From assembly GCF_001468135.1 (NCBI RefSeq), contig NZ_LNYU01000091.1, forward strand, positions 704,639 through 768,638: a stretch of DNA of 64,000 bases. The letters run 5' to 3'. Positions 9,288 to 17,954 of this stretch are shown here, piece by piece. Numbering within the stretch: the stretch's first letter is position 1; every line of letters starts with the position of its first letter. Below the pieces are notes generated by a model. The model made no database searches, was not told the origin of the DNA, and saw only the letters and a list, made by a program, of their open reading frames with translations. Source of the DNA: Legionella santicrucis. GTDB taxonomy: Bacteria; Pseudomonadota; Gammaproteobacteria; Legionellales; Legionellaceae. The position numbers and the translations under genes are program-made.

Positions 9288-9938
9288 GTGTATAATGCAA
9301 AATTTTTTGAAAAACCTATTAATTATGTTAACGATAATTTTCAGAAAAATTTAAGTGCGGCGATTAATATTATTAAACAAAACCAATCAGTTCTTGCAAA
9401 AAAAATCTTAGATGCTATTAACTCCAAAAAGATCATAATCCATTCATTTTTTAATGTGACTGAAGAGCATTTTTTTAAAATTAGAAATGATATAAAGAAG
9501 GAATATGGGGAAGTTCTACCGGAAAACTTTCCACCTGATATGTCAACTATACGAGAAATTGAATCTAAATTGGAAGGTATTATTTATGATGACAAAGTCA
9601 TTTATATTAGCTCAAAAAAGAATCCTCAAAATATGGCAAATACTTTAGTTCATGAAATTTGCCACTTTCTGAATGCTGGTATGTATATCAAGGAGAAAAA
9701 AATTAATCCCACTAATCTTGTGGGTTATTGTGATGAAGTAAGAGCCCATACAGGAGAAAAGATCTTTGAAAGAAATGGAAAGTGTTTGAGGAGAAGCGAT
9801 ATAAAACAAATTCATAAACAAGTTACGGAGTTATACCCCGAATTTTTAGTGTCTTATGAAGATGCATTAGAATTAGGATATATTTACTCTAGTTATGATG
9901 GGCCTACAGATAGGATATTGCAGCCATTGTCTCTCTAG
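9288..9938 (+). CDS. Putative zinc-metalloprotease-like protein (HEICH motif)
   Basis: The start is GTG at 9288, chosen because ACAGGAG lies seven bases before it. The 216-residue protein has TLVHEICHFLNAG with His122, Glu123 and His126, the HExxH signature of zincin metalloproteases. Before it is a beta-strand-rich segment (DDKVIYISSKKNPQ), as in minimal gluzincin domains, where an edge strand precedes the active helix. Later, CDEVRAHTGEKIFE supplies a Glu that could be the third ligand. There is no signal peptide. It sits among other unknown genes. The protease assignment rests on the motif alone, but the context of the motif is good. Confidence 0.6.
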   Translation: MYNAKFFEKPINYVNDNFQKNLSAAINIIKQNQSVLAKKILDAINSKKIIIHSFFNVTEEHFFKIRNDIKKEYGEVLPENFPPDMSTIREIESKLEGIIYDDKVIYISSKKNPQNMANTLVHEICHFLNAGMYIKEKKINPTNLVGYCDEVRAHTGEKIFERNGKCLRRSDIKQIHKQVTELYPEFLVSYEDALELGYIYSSYDGPTDRILQPLSL

Positions 9939-10319
9939 GATAGTCATTGTTGCGTCAGTTTCGCATCCAGCAGAAAAATAGTGCGTAGTAATTTGTTCTG
10001 AACGACGGTCTAATAGATCAGCAAGCATATGCACACAAAATTATGATGTTTTTTTCATTCAAACCAAGCATAAATTATGTCAGTTTGAATAATTTTCACA
10101 ATATGCTTATTTGGTATTAATAAAAATTATCCGCTGCTTTCTTAATTATATCGGTTGAAATAACTACTCCAACGAAATTACATTGGTTAATAATAGAAGT
10201 TGCAGCATTCCCATTATATAAATCTAAGTCTTCTAAATAATTTTGTTGATAATGTGCTGGAGCGCGTCTGAACACTCCAGCTGTTATAAAATTATTCAGA
10301 AGAGCTAAGAACCATTACA
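9939..10319. other. Intergenic region with an inverted repeat
   Basis: About 380 bases between convergent genes. It contains an inverted repeat, GCTGGAG at 10256-10262 and CTCCAGC at 10275-10281, with a 12-base loop. The repeat could terminate the minus-strand gene that ends at 10320, but the T-run is poor on both strands. Nothing else is recognised. Confidence 0.4.
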
Positions 10320-11858
10320 TCATTGATTTCTCACCACAACTTCACTCGTCTCATTGGATTTAAATACCTTGAGCAAATTATTAGCCGATGAATCATCGTG
10401 ATTAGATCTTACATATTTTCCATTGACCTGGTGAAAACTCGATACATAAATTTTGCCATTCTGCATCAATCTAGCCAATTCTTGAGCACGGAATTTTCGC
10501 CTGTCGTCAAGTTCAAAAATTACGAAACGTCGTAATTTGTGAGAATATTCAGCTGAGCGCATCCGTGCCATCATCGAAGTAATAATGACCTGAGCAAACA
10601 AGACCATGTTGCCATTCACTACTAAAGCTGAATCAGGAGTACCATCAACAGATAGTTCGCCGGCTGGGGTTGAATCATCAAGAGAATCAGCAAGTAAGCT
10701 GAGTTGAGCACCTAGGCCGGAACCCAAGCTGTCCCGGAGAACATTAGGGGCATTGTCAAGTTCCACACCGCTGTTCCAAACTTTTTGTACAAGTGTTAAC
10801 CACAAAAGAATCCCTAGAGCAGTTAGACTTCCTACTCCAGTGAAGAGAAGTGCAGACGCTCCAACGGTTATTACCCATCTCAACGCTCCATAGAAAATCT
10901 CATCGCTGTCATCAACATCTACATCAATTCCGGATGTATCCATCGTCATGCCTGTTGTACCACGGATCAACACCGGAATAGCCACACCATCAAAGTCGAT
11001 ATCAACATCGGGAGCCACATCTATAACAGGTGTATCAATTGCTCGAATCACATGCCCCGTTATTTGAATTCCATTATCAGCCATCGACATTGACAAGGAA
11101 GTTATCTTAGCACTGTCGACTTCCTGGCCTATTTTGGCAGCGGCGCCTCTCTCCAAAACCATGTCTAGGAAATTCCTGTTATATGCTATTGCAAGTCCGG
11201 TTCGTGGTGCGACAAAACTTTCTGTTATTGTTAATGCTGCAGACATTGTTGGTGGACTGGCTGATACTACGAAGGCATCGACACTGTCAGAGCCAGCAGG
11301 TGTTAAGGTAATCTCAACATCCCATTCAGAAGCTTCTGGTTTGGTATTGGGATCGATGAATCTTGTGTTATTCAGACCCTCCACAAGGCTATCAGCGATC
11401 GGTAGTCGTGTATTTGTCAGTATATCCTGCACCTCAGAACTATTCATGAAATTGTCGATATCACTTGCAATTTCAGCAGGGGAAGGAGTTCCGTCAATTC
11501 CATCATAGCGAAAGCCGATCTCCGCAACTGGATCAGCATCTACCAAGATGACTGTTAACTTTGCTGCTGCCTCAAGAGGAACAGTCAATGGAGGTGCATT
11601 GGGGTCGGAAGCTGGTCGTATTTCGATCGTCCCCAAAATACGTAATATACTTCGGGGAGAATCGGGGCCCTGAGTTATCATTACAAACTCTAATGGATCG
11701 AGAAGAACGGTAATATGAGATGGTTGTCCTCCAATATCCCGGTCAAATTCCAGATGGTCCGGTAATCGGCCAAGTCGGGTTAACTCACGAAGAAAATCAG
11801 TAATTACACTAAAAGAAATTCCGACCGCAGCATCCGCGTTTCCTAAATCAATATTCAT
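10320..11858 (-). CDS. Hypothetical protein with a DUF3892-like C-terminal tail
   Basis: This 512-residue protein opens with a long acidic, beta-rich region without signal peptide, rich in D, I and P (for example DTPVIDVAPDVDIDFDG). A hydrophobic stretch follows near residues 330-365 (ASALLFTGVGSLTALGILLW). The last 70 residues (RRFVIFELDDRRKF, then GKYVRSNHDDSSANNLL) resemble DUF3892, a small domain often found as a tail. The alternating amphipathic strands in the main part recall lipid-binding TULIP-type folds, but that is a guess. The base composition is clearly less AT-rich than its neighbours, which suggests recent transfer. The start is ATG at 11858 with a GGGAGATT-type ribosome-binding site. 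Confidence 0.65.
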   Translation of the reverse strand: MNIDLGNADAAVGISFSVITDFLRELTRLGRLPDHLEFDRDIGGQPSHITVLLDPLEFVMITQGPDSPRSILRILGTIEIRPASDPNAPPLTVPLEAAAKLTVILVDADPVAEIGFRYDGIDGTPSPAEIASDIDNFMNSSEVQDILTNTRLPIADSLVEGLNNTRFIDPNTKPEASEWDVEITLTPAGSDSVDAFVVSASPPTMSAALTITESFVAPRTGLAIAYNRNFLDMVLERGAAAKIGQEVDSAKITSLSMSMADNGIQITGHVIRAIDTPVIDVAPDVDIDFDGVAIPVLIRGTTGMTMDTSGIDVDVDDSDEIFYGALRWVITVGASALLFTGVGSLTALGILLWLTLVQKVWNSGVELDNAPNVLRDSLGSGLGAQLSLLADSLDDSTPAGELSVDGTPDSALVVNGNMVLFAQVIITSMMARMRSAEYSHKLRRFVIFELDDRRKFRAQELARLMQNGKIYVSSFHQVNGKYVRSNHDDSSANNLLKVFKSNETSEVVVRNQ

Positions 11859-12486
11859 GATAATCTCCCTATTTGAAATATTTCATGCTATTAGGACGCT
11901 ATTCCATTAATTTGCCATTGCTTCACTTCATTAATATTCCATTTCTGAATAGCAAGCAACGGTTTGATATTTAGTGGATAAACATTGAGAAATCTGTGCA
12001 AATTATTCCAGAATCTCTCGTAATTATAGCCCGTTTTTTTATAAATAGCCCAAGGAAACTATCATTTTCAAATGGTTGGAATGAGAACTGGGATTTGGTT
12101 ATAGCGAGTATACTCGTTTGTTGCTACTAGTGATTTATCAATTATATCAGCGATATTAAATGTGAATCCAAAGCAAAATTAAACAATAATCGTTTTATTA
12201 TGGGTTGGCTATATAGATACTCTAATATGTTGCCCATTTATAATTAATTTGTTCCGATTTTTCATGATCTACCCCCATTTCTAATCCTCTTTTTACAACG
12301 CAGCCATTTTTTCTAATTTTTTCATAGCACTCAGTATTCCCATAAGTACATTATTTTACCTATGAAGGGATGAGCTATAATTAAATTAATTCGAAACTTA
12401 TTTATGATAAAAATAGAATATCTATACAAACCATTAGCAGCAAATAGTTAGCGCGGTCGGATCATTAACTCTAATTGAGTCATAAA
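11859..12486. other. Long divergent intergenic region, nothing recognised
   Basis: About 630 AT-rich bases between two divergent genes. No open frame of useful length, RNA gene or clear repeat is seen. Promoters for both flanking genes must lie here, but I cannot pick them with confidence. Confidence 0.35.
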
Positions 12487-14052
12487 ATGATACATTCTCG
12501 AACTAAGATTATTTTTCTCATTATTACTCTATGGATACTACTCGTTTCTGTAATTTTAATAGTATCAGGCTCATTATTAGTAAATGGATTTCAAAAATTA
12601 GAGCAAAATATTGCTATGGATAATGCAAAACGTATAGCTCATATATTACTTACAATTTTAAATAATGATTCTTTGGAGAAAGTCGATGACTTTATCCAAA
12701 ATAAAAATTCAAATGTTATAAACCCCTATCTTCCAGAAGATTTTTTTATTAAAAATAAAGTAAATTACGTTTTGATTTTTGATAATAATAGAAAAGTTAT
12801 CTGGTCTCGCGGATTTGATTTAACTCATAAGAAAAGCATTCCTATTGAACCGCATATTATATCATTCTTCAAAAACAATGGATTGGATTTATTGACCAAT
12901 AAGGAAAAATATTATTCTGTTATAAAAAAACCATATGATTCATCAGGATTCATAGCATTGGCCAATAATAATATAGGTTATTTCAGTATAAGCTTCATTA
13001 AAGATTCTCATAATACTAAATCAACACTTGGGTACATGGTTTTTGGACGAATATTAACATCTGAATATTTAAATCGCTTAAGTAGTGATTTGAACATTCC
13101 TATTTATTTAATTTCTCTAGATCACATGCAAAAAAATCCCGAGGATAAAAAAATAATTGATCAATTAAATTCACATAAGTTAATTTATATCCAAGCACTC
13201 AATAACACTATTTATTTAAGTTATCTGCTCATTAAGGATTTTACTGACAAACCTATTGGACTCATTAAAATTGAACAACCTCGTAAAGTATATAATGAAA
13301 GCAATCGTTCAGCGTTGAAGAGTCAACTTATTCTTTTGGGGGTATCCATTGTAGCGATGTTGGGAATGTCTGTCTTAGTATATTTATTTTTTAGAAAACA
13401 AGATTTGATCACATGCTCATTTGAACGCTTTGTACCTCACCAACTCATAGAATTACTGCAAAAACAGAACATTCTTGAAATAGACTTAGGTAATTATACA
13501 AAAAAAACTATTTCCGTTTTGTTTATGGATATACGCAATTTTACGGCTATTTCTGAAGTATTGAAACCGCAGGAAAATTTTGATTTTATTAATATGATAT
13601 TAAAGCGAATTGCCCCAGTGATATCAGAAAACAATGGCTTCATTGATAAGTATATAGGTGATGCAATAATGGCCCTATTCCCTAAGGAAGCAACTAATGC
13701 TGATGATGCAGTAAGAGCTGCAAAAATGATTCTGGAAGAACTTGAGAAACTCAATCAAGAGGATGTCTTAAAAATCAAAGAAGAGGTAAAAATTGGGATT
13801 GGGATTAATACAGGGGAAGCTATATTAGGAATTATAGGCGCTGAAGGTCGTTTAGAAGGTACGGTGATTAGTGATATGGTTAATACCGCATCACGTATTC
13901 AAAATCTTACTAAAGCTTATGGACATGAACTTTTAATCAGTAAAGCATGTTACAAAGCGATGAAGTATCCAGAATTGTATACCATTCAGTTAGTTGATAA
14001 AGTATCTTTAAAAGGGAAATCATTAAAAATATCAGTTTATTCAGTTTATTAG
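12487..14052 (+). CDS. Membrane-bound class III adenylate cyclase
   Basis: About 521 residues from ATG 12487; a TTG four codons upstream has no ribosome-binding site. One N-terminal membrane helix (FLIITLWILLVSVILIVSG) is followed by an extracytoplasmic sensor region of about 230 residues and a second helix (LILLGVSIVAMLGMSVLVYLFF). The cytoplasmic cyclase domain has both metal aspartates (VLFMDIRNFTAIS and DKYIGDAIMALF), the adenine-selecting Lys of DKYIGD paired with Asp in VISDMVN, and the transition-state Arg of NTASRI. These residues favour ATP over GTP. Expected role: make cAMP in response to a periplasmic signal. No linked cAMP-binding protein is seen. Confidence 0.9.
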   Translation: MIHSRTKIIFLIITLWILLVSVILIVSGSLLVNGFQKLEQNIAMDNAKRIAHILLTILNNDSLEKVDDFIQNKNSNVINPYLPEDFFIKNKVNYVLIFDNNRKVIWSRGFDLTHKKSIPIEPHIISFFKNNGLDLLTNKEKYYSVIKKPYDSSGFIALANNNIGYFSISFIKDSHNTKSTLGYMVFGRILTSEYLNRLSSDLNIPIYLISLDHMQKNPEDKKIIDQLNSHKLIYIQALNNTIYLSYLLIKDFTDKPIGLIKIEQPRKVYNESNRSALKSQLILLGVSIVAMLGMSVLVYLFFRKQDLITCSFERFVPHQLIELLQKQNILEIDLGNYTKKTISVLFMDIRNFTAISEVLKPQENFDFINMILKRIAPVISENNGFIDKYIGDAIMALFPKEATNADDAVRAAKMILEELEKLNQEDVLKIKEEVKIGIGINTGEAILGIIGAEGRLEGTVISDMVNTASRIQNLTKAYGHELLISKACYKAMKYPELYTIQLVDKVSLKGKSLKISVYSVY

Positions 14053-14110
14053 AGCGTCGACAAATAACTGCTCAATAAGTCTGAGTACCACCAACAACTG
14101 GTACAAGCAA

Positions 14111-14227
14111 ATGGACCTGGTTAGTCTTGGGATTAATATGAATATATCTTGGGGTAGCGATGTAAACTCAGTTGCTTTAAACTTTTATAAGTATAATGGT
14201 GATGAACGTATTCTCCCAGGATATTAA
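14111..14227 (+). pseudogene. Possible gene remnant (38 codons)
   Basis: A short frame beginning at ATG 14111 reads like protein (SLGINMNISWGSDVNSVALNFYKYNGDERILPGY). The same frame stays open upstream to the end of the cyclase gene. No ribosome-binding site is visible, and it is too short to name. It ends 15 bases before the decayed ABC transporter, so it may be the C-terminal scrap of a larger gene in a decaying segment. Confidence 0.25.
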
Positions 14228-14242
14228 TGTTGGGAAAAAATT

Positions 14243-16015
14243 ATGAGCCAAAATAACGGCAATAAAACGTCAAGTGTATTGAATTTATTATTCGATTATA
14301 TGCGTCACCACAAAAGTAGCACCTTCTTTTTTGTTGCTTTTGGATTATTTTGGGCATTTACATTGCCGTATATGTCCTATTTGTTTGGCGTTATTATCGA
14401 CAGAATCAAAACTCAAGGCATTGAATCTGTTTCTGTATATTCATTTGTTCTTATTCCATTATGCCTCTATATAAGTATCCATGTTTTACGAAGTGTTGGC
14501 TATTATACCAACGGCTTATTTTCATTGCTAAGTATTCCCGCATATAAATCCGAGACGGTAAAAAACATATTTACTCATCTAGGTAAACAATCCATCGATT
14601 ATTTTGAAGAAAAAAATCAGGATTTTTATCTAATAAAGTGATGAATGCCTGCATAGGGTTAGAACCGGTCATAGTTAATTTGTTTTTCACGATTTTCCCC
14701 CAATCCTTAGCAATTTTGATCACGGGTATTTTATTGTCCACTGTCATCCCTTATTTTGGCATGGTACTATGGGTTTGGGGGATAGCCATTATCATTTATA
14801 CATATCAATCGGCCAAAGTAGGTCAAATAAAAGCCTCTACATTTGCTGATGCCTGCAGTGTTTTTAATGGTCATATTGTAGATGTTATTGGCAATGTCCA
14901 ATCTGTTATTCATAACGCCACTTTTGGCCAAGAAACAAGATTACTCAATCAAAATATGAATGACTTGATTGACAAAGAACGTCTTCGTAATCGTCATGCC
15001 AATAAAAGTCATGTTTTTGCAACATCTTGCAATGAATGCGCTCGTTGCATTTTATCTTATTGGTTCCATTATTGGATACAAAAACCATTTAGTAAGTATT
15101 GGTGAAGTGGTATTCGTAATGACGGCAGTAACAGCCATTGCTGGTTTAACCAGCAGTCTAGGCAATTGCTTTTTAGAGTTCATTTATCACATTGGTTTGT
15201 TACAAGACGGGTTAAACTTATTGAAAGATCAACCCAATGTAGCCGACATGGAAGATGCTTCCAGCCATAAAATATCCCAAGGGAATATTGAAATCAAAAA
15301 CATCACTTTCTCTTACCCTTCTCAATCGCCAGTTTTTAAAAATTTTAGTTTGTCCATTCCTACTCAACAAAAGATTGGAATTGTTGGGAGTTCTGGTGCC
15401 GGGAAGACAACGTTAATGAAGCTCATCATGCGGTTATATGATATCCATGAAGGAAATATTGAAATAGACGGCATCAATCTTCCTTGCTTTACTATAGATT
15501 CATTACGTAACCAGATTGCTATTGTGCCACAACATTTAAACTTATTTCATCGCAGCATTTTTGAAAATATTGCTTATGGTTGTGGGCACGTTAGCAAAGA
15601 AGACGTCATTGCAGCGGCAAAAAAAGCTAAGTGCCATGACTTTATTACCTCTCTAGAACACCAATATGACACCATTATCGGTGAGCAAGGCGTAAAATTG
15701 TCAGGAGGTCAACGACAGCGCATTGCCATTGCTCGTGCAATTTTAAAAAACGCTCCTATTTTATTGTTTGATGAAGCAACCTCTGCATTGGATTCCGCAA
15801 CAGAACTAGCGATACAGGAGGCATTGGAAACGTTACTCAAAGAAAAAACTGCCCTCATTATCGCACATCGATTATCTACACTAAAAACAATGGATAAAAT
15901 TATAGTGCTTGAAAATGGTCGTATTGTAGAGTCAGGAACACATAGCGAACTATTAACAATTAAAGGAGCTTATTATAATTATTGGAGGCATCAGTCAAGT
16001 GGATTCATTAATTAA
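14243..16015 (+). pseudogene. ABC exporter (fused permease-ATPase) broken by two frameshifts
   Basis: This is a full-length ABC exporter of about 590 codons in three frame segments: 14243 to about 14620, 14620 to about 15035, and 15035 to 16015. The first shift loses one base in the A-run near 14610-14620; the lost frame would read EEK then GFLSNKVMNA, as in family members. The second gains one base near 15030, restoring AMNALVAFYLIGS. The ATPase half is intact: Walker A GSSGAGKTT, LSGGQRQRIAIARA, and LLFDEATSALD with the H-loop AHRLST. Without correction it cannot make a working exporter. Sequencing error in the A-run is possible for the first shift but less likely for the second. Confidence 0.8.
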
Positions 16016-16139
16016 ATTAGAGATCCAGAGTGCGGAGAAACAACTGTATGGGTTGCCAAAGAAAGAATAAAAATTACTAAAAATGTTTGCTGGTTGGTAA
16101 TTCATTGAATTGCAACATCAATTAAAAGAGAAACGCTAA
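15999..16139 (+). pseudogene. Small gene remnant with two in-frame stop codons
   Basis: A frame starting at GTG 15999, preceded by GGAGG at 15984-15988 and overlapping the end of the ABC gene, reads about 46 residues (VDSLIKLEIQSAEKQLYGL and, later, FIELQHQLKEKR). It is interrupted by two TAA codons after 23 and 33 codons and ends at 16137-16139. Reading through both gives a coherent helical peptide. It looks like a small translationally coupled partner of the exporter that has decayed along with it. Its former function is unknown. Confidence 0.4.
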
Positions 16140-16542
16140 GGTTTTTATGTAACTCCCGTATGAATAAAATCATCTTCAAAATCAAGTCCCCTATATTGGA
16201 TTTTCACTTCTTCTTAAGCAAAAGACACCAGCTGAAATAAGGTTTTTTTATTACTGACACAGACTTTCATCTAACTTATTGAAATTAAATTACTAGTTAA
16301 CATTTTCATATAATATATAAAAATTATGAATTGGTCAAATATTGATAAAAATGGTTTAATTTATTCAAATACAAACCATTTTAACGAGAGAGAAATAATG
16401 TACCTATCAAAACTTAATTCAGTTATATCGAACCCTTTAGTTTTAGTTAACTATTTCGATAAATTGTGAACTACAAATTTTACTTGCCCAAATGCTATGG
16501 GCTATTGATAAAAACAGAAATTATATTTTTGGAGAAAGAAAA
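16140..16542. other. Intergenic region, nothing recognised
   Basis: About 400 very AT-rich bases after the decayed ABC locus. No RNA, repeat or terminator is evident. A ribosome-binding site GGAGAAAG at the right end belongs to the next gene. Confidence 0.35.
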
Positions 16543-16923
16543 ATGATGGGCGAAAAAAATCACCGCGATTTTAAAGAAAATATGTTAACGTTTACCCAGG
16601 AATTATTGGAAGCATTGTGGAGTCTATACCAACATGAAACCCAACAAGATTTGGACAATTCAAATACGAATACAAACAAGAATGTACTAGTCCCTAACCA
16701 AGTAGCGCAAAATAGGGACGCTAAGCAAAATAATCAACAGGACTCAGACGGCCCCCAACTCAGCCAACTTTCATCAAGTCAGACTAATACAACCCCAAAC
16801 GATCTAGGTAGCCTATGCAGCAAACATGATGACATCAAAAACGCTAGTACAAGCGAAAATAGTAATACAAACACAAATGACAATACAAGCGAAAATGAGA
16901 ATACAAATTCTTTTAGCATCTAA
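16543..16923 (+). CDS. Low-complexity Asn/Thr/Ser-rich small protein (126 aa)
   Basis: ATG 16543 is preferred over an upstream ATG at 16492, because GGAGAAAG lies just before it. After a short helical N-terminus (FKENMLTFTQELLEALWSLYQ) the protein turns into Asn/Thr/Ser/Gln-rich repeats such as NTNTNKN and SENSNTNTNDNTSENENTN. The tail should be disordered. No signal peptide or domain is seen. Such tails occur in some secreted bacterial proteins, but nothing here proves export. Confidence 0.5.
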   Translation: MMGEKNHRDFKENMLTFTQELLEALWSLYQHETQQDLDNSNTNTNKNVLVPNQVAQNRDAKQNNQQDSDGPQLSQLSSSQTNTTPNDLGSLCSKHDDIKNASTSENSNTNTNDNTSENENTNSFSI

Positions 16924-17128
16924 GTAGACCTTATGAAATATCTATAAAAACAATGGGGTTGGTGTATTCTCATGTCCGCCGCATGAAGACTGGTTTGATT
17001 GGGAGTAATATAAGTAATTTGAAATTAATGAGTATCCTGCTTATTGAGTTTAATTGGCTTATCAGCTTAAGATAACCCTTTAACATTTTTAAAATAACAA
17101 AGGTTATTGCTCAATAAGTAGGTTTACA

Positions 17129-17797
17129 ATGCGATCAGAAGAAATATCAAAGCAGTCAATTTTCTCAGATGAAGAGCTACATGCCCAAGCTAATCAGTAT
17201 ATATATGAATTTAAACAACTTATACTCCAGAATCTTCCTTCTGTAATATCACAAATTATTGAACGGGAAGTTTGGAAAAAGAGAAATAATCCCTATAAAA
17301 ATTTTGGGGAATATGCTCTTGATAAATCATCAGACGGCTTGGGTATTACTAACAATGAAATGTTGTGGTTATTGCGGTCTGCTATGGATATAAATACCCA
17401 GCATATAGCTCATTGGGGAGATGTTCTTAGCATGGTGGATAACTGTGCCAGAGTATATGCAAAGGAAAATAAAATCTCTATTAAAGATTTGAATAATGAC
17501 CTTAGAGAGCAGGATAATACGGATCCTAATTTGTATCAGGAAAACAATATTACGTATTTACCCTCTCGTTCAAGATCTGTTGATGGCCAACTTTTGAAAT
17601 TAAAAAAGAAAGATCCTCTTGCTTACGAAAATGTAATACAAGGAAAAATAAATATCAAAGATGCTTGGGTTAAAGTTCCCAGAAAACAACAACAACCTAT
17701 TGAAGCAGTTAAAAATAAATTTTTTAACTTGTCTAAATCAGAGCGTAAATCTTTTTTGGAATGGCTTGAACAAGAAAAAGATAACCTGGTTGATTAA
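17129..17797 (+). CDS. Hypothetical protein (222 aa), possibly of mobile-element origin
   Basis: A soluble, charged, helix-rich protein without signal peptide. The N-terminal half (REVWKKRNNPYKNFGEYALDKSSDGLGI, about residues 45-75) looks like a small ordered domain. The C-terminal part (VDGQLLKLKKKDPLAYENVIQGKINIKDAW) has the shape of a DNA-associated segment seen in phage or plasmid accessory proteins that decide when a residue stretch repeats along a host genome. I cannot name the family with confidence. It stands alone between the Asn-rich protein and the BLUF protein. Confidence 0.55.
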   Translation: MRSEEISKQSIFSDEELHAQANQYIYEFKQLILQNLPSVISQIIEREVWKKRNNPYKNFGEYALDKSSDGLGITNNEMLWLLRSAMDINTQHIAHWGDVLSMVDNCARVYAKENKISIKDLNNDLREQDNTDPNLYQENNITYLPSRSRSVDGQLLKLKKKDPLAYENVIQGKINIKDAWVKVPRKQQQPIEAVKNKFFNLSKSERKSFLEWLEQEKDNLVD

Positions 17798-17954
17798 GAT
17801 TGAACGAGGCATAAACACTATAATAATATCCGACCTCGCAGCTTTCTAAATTATATGTTGCTTGTTGAATACACAAGGAAGGTAGCATAGGTCAAACCAC
17901 GTTTTCTCAAAATTGACTAAAATTATAGTAGAGCAAACGAAAGAAAGGCTATCT

